DNA of 10,464 nt, from contig JANRCF010000006.1 in NCBI GenBank assembly GCA_030727085.1, positions 17,811 to 28,274 of the forward strand, written 5' to 3'. A model generated the notes under the pieces. The model saw only the letters and a program-made list of their open reading frames with translations, did no database searches and had not been told where the DNA came from. Of the stretch, positions 1-6,646 are shown piece after piece (the stretch's first letter is position 1; every line of letters begins with the position of its first letter). Made by a program: the position numbers and the translations under genes. This DNA is from Alphaproteobacteria bacterium. Its GTDB lineage: Bacteria; Pseudomonadota; Alphaproteobacteria; Paracaedibacterales; CAIOTO01.

Positions 1-57
1 CTATGTCACGCCACTGTGCTCAAAGTGCTAGCAAAAGCATCGAGCGTTCAATATTAG
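1..57 (+). CDS. Possible C-terminal tail of an upstream gene
   Basis: Frame 1 is open from the window edge to a TAG at 55-57 and would encode 18 residues ending in VLKVLAKASSVQY. The composition is protein-like and the stop is followed at once by a stem-loop, which would suit the end of a gene converging on cydA. With only 18 codons, chance is a real alternative. Another plus-strand frame is also open here but runs about 100 bases into cydA, so it is less likely. No family can be named. Confidence 0.2.
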   Translation, partial: LCHATVLKVLAKASSVQY

Positions 58-76
58 ATAATAAAATGTATTATCT
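56..76. terminator. AT-rich stem-loop at the 3' end of cydA
   Basis: AGATAATA and TATTATCT form a perfect 8-bp inverted repeat around a 5-base loop (AAATG). It lies 7 bases past the cydA stop and just after the possible stop of the converging gene. The position suits a bidirectional terminator. There is no GC-rich stem and no long T tract, so termination activity is an inference only. Confidence 0.3.
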
Positions 77-83
77 CATTGTG

Positions 84-971
84 TCAAATCATTTTAAAAT
101 GGTACTTGGTAGCAATGGCAAGTACTGTATAAAAAACAACGAATCCGATCAATGTTATCCACACATTACTTGCGGATACCGATGATGTTGCAAGATACGT
201 TGGTAGCACCCCTTCAATTGCCCAAGGCTGCCTACCATTTTCAGCTACAAACCAGCCTAATTCAATAGCAATCCACGGTAGTGGCAGGCTCACCACGGCT
301 ACGCGTAAAAACCAAGGATAGTGCATCACTCTTTTTTTAGCAGAGGTGTAAAACGCGAATGCAAAAAATAAAACAAAGAAAAGCCCAAGCCCGACCATAA
401 TCCGAAACGACCAAAACAACGGTGCGACATTTGGGATAGTATCTGCTGCTGCTTGATTAATTTGAGCATCACTGGCTCCCACAACAGGATCATGGTGACG
501 CTTCACCAAAAGTCCATATCCTAAATCTTGTTCATGTGCTTGAAATTGCTTTTTTAAAACCTCGTTCGTGCGATCTTTGCGCAATTTCTGTAAGGCGTCA
601 TAGGCAAGGATACCATTTCGAATACGCACCTTTGACACTTCAACCAATTCTTTAATGCCTGGAATTTCTTGTGTTAATGACCGCGTCGCAATAAGTCCGA
701 GCATCCACGGGATTTTAATTTCATAATTTGTTTTATGATTAACAATATCAGGAATACCAAAAACAGCAAATCCTGCAGGTGCGGGCTCGGTTTCCCACAT
801 GGCTTCGATCCCAGCAATTTTCATCTTTTGATGCTGCGTTGCTGTGTATCCACTCTCATCACCGAGTACAACTACCGATAAAGCTGATGCCAAACCAAAA
901 CTTGCTGCCACAGCAATCGATCGCTTTGCAAATTCAATGTGTCGTTTTCTCAAAAGGTAATATGCACTAAT
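84..971 (-). pseudogene. cydA: Cytochrome bd quinol oxidase subunit I, C-terminal part (cydA, after in-frame stop)
   Basis: This is the direct in-frame continuation of the CydA reading frame after an amber codon. It encodes about 295 residues beginning ISAYYLLRKRHIEFAKRS, which match E. coli ISAWYMLKGRDFAFAKRS. It holds the quinol-binding Q loop (GDESGY, then QKMKIAGIE and WETEPAP, with the Lys and Glu implicated in quinol oxidation). The C-terminal Q-loop insertion is long, as in the E. coli type. FRIM supplies the haem b558 Met ligand, and GWFVAENGRQPW is the family signature. The frame ends just after the last membrane helix with KYHFKMI, so the usual C-terminal tail is missing. The first possible start after the stop is a TTG at 953 with no ribosome site, so independent translation is unlikely. 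Identity is certain; functionality is doubtful. Confidence 0.93.
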
Positions 972-1580
972 CTACATGACAAACATCGCACCGGTCACAT
1001 AACCCGCACTTACTGTATGAACAAATTTTGATTGCGCAACAGGATTGAAAAAAATGTCATAAAAGGATGTTAATTCCATTCGCATTGTATCAGGATTAAA
1101 TTTTGAACCCACCGGATTTTGCATCCATGCATTTGCAATTAAAATCCACAGAGCTGATAAATTTGTTGCGATCGCTAAAAGCCACGTAACAGTTAAATGT
1201 TGAAGCTTTGATATTTTATTCCATCCAAAAAAGAACAAACCAATAAAAGTCGCCTCAAGGAAGAACGCCATCAACCCTTCTATTGCCAAGAGTGACCCAA
1301 AAATATCTCCCACATAATGCGAATAATATGCCCAGTTTGTGCCGAATTGAAACTCTAGCGTAACGCCCGTTGCGACACCCATGGCAAAATTAATACCAAA
1401 TAAAAGACCCCAGAACTTTGTCATGTCACGCCAGATTGGGCGATTCGTCATAACATATACGCTTTCCATAATGGCTAACAAAAATGACAACCCAAGCGTC
1501 AGCGGCACAAACAAGAAATGATACATGGCGGTAAGGCCAAATTGTAAACGAGAAAGTTGTACAACATCAGCGTTGATCAT
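972..1580 (-). pseudogene. cydA: Cytochrome bd quinol oxidase subunit I, N-terminal part (cydA, truncated by amber stop)
   Basis: CydA is the integral-membrane subunit of the bd oxidase that carries haems b558, b595 and d, oxidises quinol and reduces O2. I place the start at ATG 1580 (MINADVVQLSRLQF). It aligns with the E. coli N-terminus and has a GAAAAGG ribosome site 6 bases upstream; a longer start at 1619 adds only 13 lysine-rich residues. Seen here are H21 (E. coli H19), E101 and E109 (E. coli E99 and E107) in the GDIFG...IEG...LEATF stretch, and H188 (E. coli H186) in KFVHTV. The frame stops at TAG 972-974 after 202 residues, inside the helix that reads AMFILGISAWY in E. coli; the stop replaces the Gly. 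The sequence resumes in the same frame, so this is one nonsense change, not a frameshift. A 202-residue product would lack the Q loop and could not work alone. Confidence 0.93.
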
Positions 1581-1761
1581 AGGATGCCTTTTCTTTTTGA
1601 GTATTTTGTTTTGAGTCATTTAAAAAATGATTCTCAACAATTTCTACATTTAGGCGAATTTTTTTCACCGGGATAATTTTGAAAAAAAACCATAAAATTG
1701 TAACTTTAACAATCACAAGGATGGCTATCTTTTTTGCAAGTGGGTGGAATCTAATTGCCAA
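1567..1761 (-). CDS. cydP: CydP-like small cytochrome bd-associated membrane protein
   Basis: A 64-residue protein with one hydrophobic helix (about residues 9-27, KIAILVIVKVTILWFFFKI) between basic ends, followed by a polar tail. Its 3' end overlaps the cydA start by 14 bases, a layout implying translational coupling. Small one-helix proteins encoded directly upstream of cydA are known (the putative small subunit CydP in beta- and gammaproteobacteria; DUF4492 proteins in other groups). The charged-hydrophobic-aromatic pattern and the gene position fit CydP. The only start near the 5' end is TTG at 1761, directly after an in-frame TGA and without a clear ribosome site, so the true start is uncertain. 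The symbol rests on position and topology as much as on sequence. It may be decaying together with cydA. Confidence 0.55.
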   Translation of the reverse strand: MAIRFHPLAKKIAILVIVKVTILWFFFKIIPVKKIRLNVEIVENHFLNDSKQNTQKEKASYDQR

Positions 1762-1797
1762 TCAAATCACATGAAAATTTAATTAAGTTTGCGATAA

Positions 1798-1806
1798 AGT
1801 ATAGCA
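1798..1806 (-). promoter_or_regulatory. Extended -10 promoter element for cydP-cydA
   Basis: Read on the minus strand, TGCTATACT matches the extended -10 form TGnTATAAT with one change. It lies about 37 bases ahead of the TTG start of the CydP-like gene. No good -35 hexamer is visible at 16-18 bases, which extended -10 promoters tolerate. The 221-bp space between this gene and the divergent gene at 1983 must hold promoters for both directions. No clear promoter for the plus-strand gene was found. Confidence 0.4.
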
Positions 1807-1982
1807 CTACAAGTTAAAATGGCTATTAAAAAAGCAATCATGACCCTCTATATCAGAAGAAATCTTTCTCACATCGCATAAATTTCTCAAATGGCGAAAT
1901 GCGCACTAAGACTCCCTTAACCTCTTATTAAGAAATGACCTTGCAATATATTTCTGTAAACGCTTTTACGTAAGTATTTTTT

Positions 1983-3902
1983 ATGTTCCGAGGTTTAATC
2001 TGCATAACTCTTTTCATAGCATGCACTACGCAAATTTTTGCATCAATGGGAGACGCGGTGCGTAATGAATGTGATCGCTTGCAAATCAGCGTTTTAAAAG
2101 GTCATCAGTTACTGACAGGCGTTCCGTACATAGATAATGAACTTTGCCAAAGAAGTGCGGCAGGTCAACCATTATGTGACATGGTTCAGATGCGTAAAAA
2201 CCGAGATGAAGCAATTGGCCTTTTTTTACGCCAGATAAAGACAGAACTTAAGGATATGTATGGAATTGATTGTTCTTCAGATTTTTACTCACCTCCAACA
2301 GAATCTGACCGCATTCTGTTAGCAGACGCTCGAAGACATATTGATCTTATTATCTCACAAGGCATTCGTAATGGCGACCCTGCTTTTGTAGTCGTAACTA
2401 TCGAACGTGCTCTTTTTGCAAAAGAATCTCCGCAAACAGCGATGATGAATTTGATTAAAAGAATATCGGGGATTCCACAAGTAGAAACAGATTTTAATGG
2501 TGTAGCAAACCTTCTTACATGCGCATTACTTGGAAATACCGTTGCGGCACAATATGCTTGGCAAGATGGACGTTTTCCTGATGACTGGCGCCTATCATTC
2601 ACTGAATTACAGAAACGCTCAGAAGAAAAATCAAAGCAAATAAAAGAATCAGCGTTAGAAGAACCAGCAAAATTGGAACAACTCAAAAGAATACATGATA
2701 TACAAGTATCAATTCAGACTCTTAATGATGTCCGAAGTCTCCCATTTCAATATCTACTCGCACGGTCTATCTTTATTGATCAAACATTTGATAATGCTCA
2801 AAAAATGGAGATACTTGCCGGACTTGATACTGGTGCAAGCCTAGATTATTGGGGAATTCTTTATTATAAAGACTTAATCAAAAATACAAATCCAGGCACA
2901 GAAGCAACATTTCCAAATGAAAACGTTATTGTTGGCTGGCACACCTATTTTGCAAACGCGATGCATCGTCCTCTATCTCAATATTTTGCTGTAAAGCCAC
3001 TGCTCAAAAAAGAGGGTCAGCCATTACCTCGTGGTTATGTTCAAGCATTATACAACTTTGCTGAGATGCAACGATCAGAGCCATTTCATCTTGTATTACG
3101 CAAACTTGTTGAAAAAACTAAATCGGCTGAAGCTGCTAAATGTTACCTGCTAAACTATCTTTACTTTTTACCTGGCACAAAAGACTTTAGCAGCGCTGAG
3201 ATTGAAAGACTTACCGTCGAATTTAGCGAAGACATTGGTTTTAAAGATATCAAAAATAGACTTAGGCAAGACGCTTCCGCCCTTTCTAGAATCGGAGCGT
3301 TATCAGAAACCCAAATAGAACAAATCATAAAAGAATTCTCAGATAGAATCCTAAAACAGTTCATTGAAAATCGCCTTAATGAAAGAAAAATTGCTGAAAT
3401 TATGGCTATCGGGGAAATCGTGCCTGAAGCAAAAGATATACTTGCACTTGAAATTCATAACCAACACTTAGGCTATGCAAACAAAACACCCCAGCAATGC
3501 CGTGAAGCACTGTATAACCTTGCAATTGATGGCGTACAAGCAGCACAAGATTTGCTGATTGAGGATTATGTTACAGAATTCGCGAGCAATCCTGACGCAC
3601 TCAACTTACTTGGCAATATTTATCACTTTGCTTTTAAAGGAAACCTTAAAGCTCAGAATTTATTAACAGAAAACAGAGGAGAGCTCTCCAGTCTTTTGCA
3701 GCTTCACCTTGCGCTTAACAACGCGAAAGGAATAACCCCCTTTAAAGATAAGCAAGCAGAGATAAATAACGAAGCTCACAATCTTTTAAGGCACGTATTC
3801 CGAATGATTAATACTTTAACCCAGCCACATGATTTTACAGGTAAATTTGTAGATTTCTTTGGCGATGCTAAAATGTTCATTGAAAAAGCCGAAAATGCTT
3901 AA
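1983..3902 (+). CDS. Large exported helical protein of unknown function
   Basis: I do not recognise this 639-residue protein. Residues 1-20 form a typical signal peptide (short basic start, hydrophobic GLICITLFIACTTQ, likely cut after IFA). The mature protein would therefore be periplasmic or secreted, with no later membrane helix. Cysteines at 30, 55, 65 and 97 cluster near the N-terminus and could form disulphides; others are at 180, 387 and 506. The rest looks almost wholly alpha-helical. A charged Glu/Lys-rich segment lies at about 207-245. Near 500-570, segments such as REALYNLAIDGVQAAQDLL and DALNLLGNIYHFAFKG resemble Sel1/TPR-type helical repeats, but no regular repeat register is clear. 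The ATG at 1983 is chosen because it gives the signal peptide; the ribosome site is weak (TAAGTA, T-rich spacer). It stands alone, divergent from the cyd genes. A host-interaction or envelope role is possible but not shown. Confidence 0.85.
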   Translation: MFRGLICITLFIACTTQIFASMGDAVRNECDRLQISVLKGHQLLTGVPYIDNELCQRSAAGQPLCDMVQMRKNRDEAIGLFLRQIKTELKDMYGIDCSSDFYSPPTESDRILLADARRHIDLIISQGIRNGDPAFVVVTIERALFAKESPQTAMMNLIKRISGIPQVETDFNGVANLLTCALLGNTVAAQYAWQDGRFPDDWRLSFTELQKRSEEKSKQIKESALEEPAKLEQLKRIHDIQVSIQTLNDVRSLPFQYLLARSIFIDQTFDNAQKMEILAGLDTGASLDYWGILYYKDLIKNTNPGTEATFPNENVIVGWHTYFANAMHRPLSQYFAVKPLLKKEGQPLPRGYVQALYNFAEMQRSEPFHLVLRKLVEKTKSAEAAKCYLLNYLYFLPGTKDFSSAEIERLTVEFSEDIGFKDIKNRLRQDASALSRIGALSETQIEQIIKEFSDRILKQFIENRLNERKIAEIMAIGEIVPEAKDILALEIHNQHLGYANKTPQQCREALYNLAIDGVQAAQDLLIEDYVTEFASNPDALNLLGNIYHFAFKGNLKAQNLLTENRGELSSLLQLHLALNNAKGITPFKDKQAEINNEAHNLLRHVFRMINTLTQPHDFTGKFVDFFGDAKMFIEKAENA

Positions 3903-4199
3903 CCAGCACTAAACCTGTTGCTGCGTAACAACACTGCTTGTATATCTGTAGCATTTCAAAATGAGGTTTACAGTATTTAAAAATTATCAGCACATCGACT
4001 CGGAATAATATCTTTAATTTCTGGGATTGTCCTATTTAAAAAGACATTCACAGCATTAATGAATTGTTGCGCTTTTTCATAATCACAACCTATCTTTAAT
4101 AAAAATTATTAACTTAAATTTAATAAAAATTATTAACTTAAATTTAATTGCTGTCCCTTAAAATAAACAGAAAAAACATTGGTACAATTAAGGAAAAGT
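3903..4199. other. Intergenic region upstream of the metal-efflux operon
   Basis: 297 bases without a convincing gene. There is no strong terminator after the preceding gene; the best candidate is a 5-bp TGTTG/CAACA stem near 3915-3932 with no T tract. The right side holds the AT-rich tandem repeat and must contain the operon promoter. TTGCGC at 4067-4072 with TATCTT at 4091-4096 (18-base spacer) is a weak candidate that would place the repeat at the transcription start. A 42-codon minus-strand frame lacking a start codon is treated under findings. Confidence 0.5.
4095..4149. repeat. 24-bp tandem repeat with internal dyad, 2.3 copies, upstream of efflux operon
   Basis: Two exact 24-bp units (4095-4118 and 4119-4142) are followed by 7 bases of a third. 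Each unit contains the perfect palindrome TTAATAA-AAA-TTATTAA, and each junction makes a second palindrome, TTAAATTTAA. The array ends 50 bases before the ATG at 4200. The position and symmetry would suit paired operator sites for a dimeric regulator or an UP-like element. A simple slippage repeat in AT-rich DNA is the main alternative. Confidence 0.7.
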
Positions 4200-4451
4200 A
4201 TGTTTAGAAATATTATTGTTTTTTTAGGTCTCCCATTTCTGTTATCAAACTCAGCATTATCGCATGGCGATGATTCCTCACATGAACATTCTTCTCAATC
4301 AGAAGCTTCACATAAAGACCATGCCCATCACCATTCGGCTTCTGCTTCCACTCCCACATTACAAATGTCAGTCAAAGTAGAACAAAGTGTTAACAACACT
4401 AACCATATCCTCAAAGAAGGATGGAAGCCCCATAAGCCCTGCCGAGCTTAA
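4200..4451 (+). pseudogene. His-rich exported metal-binding protein, N-terminal part (before frameshift)
   Basis: The start is ATG 4200, which has an AAGGA site 5-6 bases upstream; a TTG at 4179 would only lengthen the signal peptide. Residues 1-20 (MFRNIIVFLGLPFLLSNSAL) are an export signal. The mature N-terminus is SHGDDSSHEHSS followed by SHKDHAHHHS, giving nine His in about 25 residues, a likely periplasmic metal-binding segment. The family-like sequence ends near residue 62-66 (MSVKVEQSVNN). The frame then reads unrelated sequence to a stop at 4449-4451, while the domain continues in the +1 frame. The span 4200-5052 is 853 bases, one more than a whole number of codons, so removing one base restores a protein of about 283 residues. 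First gene of the operon. Confidence 0.75.
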
Positions 4452-5052
4452 AGAAGTTCACACAGCAAAAGTGCATCTTCTCATTTTTGATCAAACGTTG
4501 AATGATTATCAGCACATCCATCCAACTCCTTCTTCAAAATCAGGTCAATATACATTTACCTGGACACCCAAAAAAGATGGGGTTTACCGAGTGTGGGCTG
4601 ACCTTATTCCTCTCGCAACAAATAACCAAGAATATGTTGTGGGTGATATTCCAGCAAAAGTCAATAACACGTTTCCTGTAGAGAAAACAATAAGTGTGAA
4701 AGAAACAAAAGATGATTTAACCTATACACTTACGTTTGATAAATCATCACTTAAAGTCGGTGAATCACTTACTGGCGAAATTAACATCGCTGACAAAGAT
4801 GGCAAACCCTTTCAAGGTTTAGAGCCTATCATGGGAACCTTTGCACATATTGTTGCGGTTTCTGAAGATTTACAAACAATTGAACATATACACCCCTTAG
4901 GAGCTGAAAATCCCAAGCCAACTGAAAAAGGTGGCCCTAAATTGCAATTTCATCTTACCCCTTCGAAAACAGGTTACTTAAAATTCTATGTGCAAGTCCA
5001 AGTTAACGGCAAGCAACTCTTCATTCCATTTGGTATTCAGGTGAATTCATGA
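4387..5052 (+). pseudogene. Exported metal-binding protein, C-terminal part with two H-x12-HIHP domains (after frameshift)
   Basis: This is the +1-frame continuation of the gene starting at 4200. The frame is open from 4381, and a GTG at 4387 is its first possible start but has no good ribosome site. It encodes two beta-rich, Ig-like domains (roughly the first 85 residues, then 105-221). Both carry the same pattern: KVHLLIFD then YQHIHP in the first, AHIVAVSED then IEHIHP in the second. Each has KDG(S/K)P ahead and a Y-x-F strand behind. This resembles YtkA/FixH-like periplasmic domains found beside heavy-metal RND genes. The paired His suggest metal binding. Its stop overlaps the next start as ATGA. 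Without the first part it lacks a signal peptide, so a separate product would stay in the cytoplasm. Domain reading is good; exact family and metal are inferred. Confidence 0.75.
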
Positions 5053-5522
5053 AGAACTTATGGGTAGCGATTGGTCTTGTTAGTGTCTTTTCTGTGGAAT
5101 ACGCGTCAGAAGTAAAGGCAAGCCCTGGTCACGATCATGGAGAAAAATTGCCTAAGTCTTCTGGGGTAAAAAGACCTGAGGCCAGATCGGAGAATCCCTT
5201 TTTAACAGGAAGTTCGTTTGAAGTTGTTTTCAATTCGTGTGAAAAAGGTAAAATGCGCCTGTATGTAGCAGATAGAGAAACAAACCAACCTATATCTAAA
5301 GCAACCATCACAATTCAGGGCTCTGGAAGTCATTCTTTCACAACAGAATCTTCTGCTACTCAGCAAGCTGGAGAGTATATTTTTGATTCACCTATTAAAG
5401 AAGGTGATAAAATTGATCTAAAAATTAGCATTAAAGAGGCAACCAGAGCGGAGACCCTTTCAACGCTAATTGCTCAATGGCCAAAATGCATAGAACCAAC
5501 TCAGGAGAAGAAACATGCTTAA
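5049..5522 (+). CDS. Small exported beta-type accessory protein of the metal efflux operon
   Basis: A 157-residue protein with a signal peptide (MKNLWVAIGLVSVFSVEYAS, likely cut after VKA at 24). A short His/Asp motif follows directly, SPGHDHGEKLPK. Residues 54-133 read as one Ig-like or YtkA-like beta domain (SFEVVFNSC, KGKMRLYVADRETNQPISKATITI, GEYIFDSP, KIDLKISI). C64 and C147 could form a disulphide. The start overlaps the preceding stop by four bases (ATGA), with AGGTG 5 bases upstream, so it is translationally coupled. A periplasmic metal-capture or pump-assisting role is inferred from the operon and the motif; no enzyme signature is present. Confidence 0.75.
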   Translation: MKNLWVAIGLVSVFSVEYASEVKASPGHDHGEKLPKSSGVKRPEARSENPFLTGSSFEVVFNSCEKGKMRLYVADRETNQPISKATITIQGSGSHSFTTESSATQQAGEYIFDSPIKEGDKIDLKISIKEATRAETLSTLIAQWPKCIEPTQEKKHA

Positions 5523-6645
5523 ATCTTCTTTCTTGGTGAGCGCTTTAACCCTTAAACTATTTTTATCTGTTGTGCCTTATGTTTGGTCGCATGGCGATGA
5601 ACCCCATGGTGAAGTTAAACCTGTCGTTTCTTCAGGTAAGAGTGATGAATTCCCCAAAAGAATTTTAATCTCTAAACCTAATCAATTTAAACATCAGTTT
5701 CGATCACTTATTATCAGCGCTGAAGAGAGCCCTATTCTTCACATACTTCCAGGAAAACTCATACCCAGCGCAAAAAACTATGCGAAAATTCAAATAGGAC
5801 AACCATCACGCGTCGTCATAGATCCAAATTTTCCTATGCCAAATCCTGGTGATACTGTTGAAATGAATCAAGTTGTAGCTGTACTAGAACCTCTTCTTTC
5901 AACAGGTGGTTTAACTACACGTAAATCAGAACTTTATAAAATTGAAAGCGAAGTTGAGACCTTAAAAAAACAAGTAGATCGATTCTCACGTTTAAAAGCA
6001 TCTGTTCCTAAAAAAGACCTGGAAAATGCTCAGATTGAGTATAATCGTGCTGTTAAACAAAGAGATCAACTCCTGGGAACAGGTCTCGGCAGAGAATTCT
6101 TACGGGCTCCCCTTAAGGGAAAAGTAAGTGATCATCATCTTTTACCAGGCCAAGTGGTACAACCAGGACAAACTGTTTTTGAAATCATTAACACACAGGA
6201 ATTACAGGTTGAAGCCTATACCTTTGATTATGCACTTGCAGAAAAAGTTAAAAAAGCATATTTAAAGGATCCTTTTAAAGAAGGGCATTTTTCAGAGTTA
6301 AAGCCTTTAGGTGTTAGCTTTATGCTTGGTGAGAAAGACCAAACACGCCATATCCTTTTTTCTCTTGCCGATGTTCCTGCCAATGCCATGATAGGTATGC
6401 CTGTCGATGTTTTAGTTGAAACAACAGACAAAGTAAAAAAGATTATTCTTTCTCAAGAATCTCTAATTAAAGTTGATAATAGATTCGCTGTTGTTGTCTT
6501 TACCAGTCCAGAAGTCCTCGTTCAAAAAGTGGTTCAAACAGGAAAAACAATTGATGGTAAAGTAGAGATCATTTCTGGTCTCAAAGAAGGAGAAAAAATT
6601 CTAAAAGATATTAGCGTGCTAAAAAATACTATGAAAAAGGCTTAA
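5515..6645 (+). CDS. Heavy-metal RND efflux periplasmic adaptor subunit (CusB/HlyD family)
   Basis: The 376-residue membrane-fusion protein would bridge the inner-membrane RND pump and an outer-membrane channel. Seen in order are a signal peptide (about 1-25), a His/Asp motif at the mature end (SHGDEPHGE), the first half of the lipoyl/barrel-sandwich (about 73-125, with PNPGDTVEMNQVVAVLEP), a short coiled-coil hairpin (about 135-190), the second lipoyl half (LRAPLKGKVSDHHLLPGQVV), a beta-barrel, and the membrane-proximal domain ending GLKEGEKIL. It lacks the Met-rich N-terminal copper site of CusB, and no CusF-like protein is nearby. The gene overlaps the preceding one by 8 bases and has an AGGAG site at 5503-5507. 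The pump gene follows after one base, so the two were surely co-expressed. Family assignment is strong; substrate is open. Confidence 0.92.
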   Translation: MLKSSFLVSALTLKLFLSVVPYVWSHGDEPHGEVKPVVSSGKSDEFPKRILISKPNQFKHQFRSLIISAEESPILHILPGKLIPSAKNYAKIQIGQPSRVVIDPNFPMPNPGDTVEMNQVVAVLEPLLSTGGLTTRKSELYKIESEVETLKKQVDRFSRLKASVPKKDLENAQIEYNRAVKQRDQLLGTGLGREFLRAPLKGKVSDHHLLPGQVVQPGQTVFEIINTQELQVEAYTFDYALAEKVKKAYLKDPFKEGHFSELKPLGVSFMLGEKDQTRHILFSLADVPANAMIGMPVDVLVETTDKVKKIILSQESLIKVDNRFAVVVFTSPEVLVQKVVQTGKTIDGKVEIISGLKEGEKILKDISVLKNTMKKA

Positions 6646-6646
6646 G

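Noticed and set aside
3..185. 60-residue plus-strand open frame
   Set aside because: It runs about 100 bases antisense into the conserved cydA end and shows no family-like sequence.
951..953. TTG start for a separate 289-residue protein
   Set aside because: It falls inside conserved CydA sequence, has no ribosome site, and the same frame aligns with CydA on both sides of the amber codon.
3983..3996. 14-bp exact match (ATTATCAGCACATC) to 4505-4518 inside the HIHP-coding region, suggesting a duplicated gene remnant
   Set aside because: The identity stops abruptly on both sides, and one 14-bp match within 10 kb of AT-rich DNA is near chance expectation.
4095..4149. CRISPR-like array
   Set aside because: The 24-bp units are directly adjacent with no spacers and are very AT-rich, so this is a simple tandem repeat.
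4179..4181. TTG as start of the His-rich protein
   Set aside because: ATG 4200 has a proper AAGGA site and gives a normal signal peptide; the TTG adds only MVQLRKS and lacks a site.
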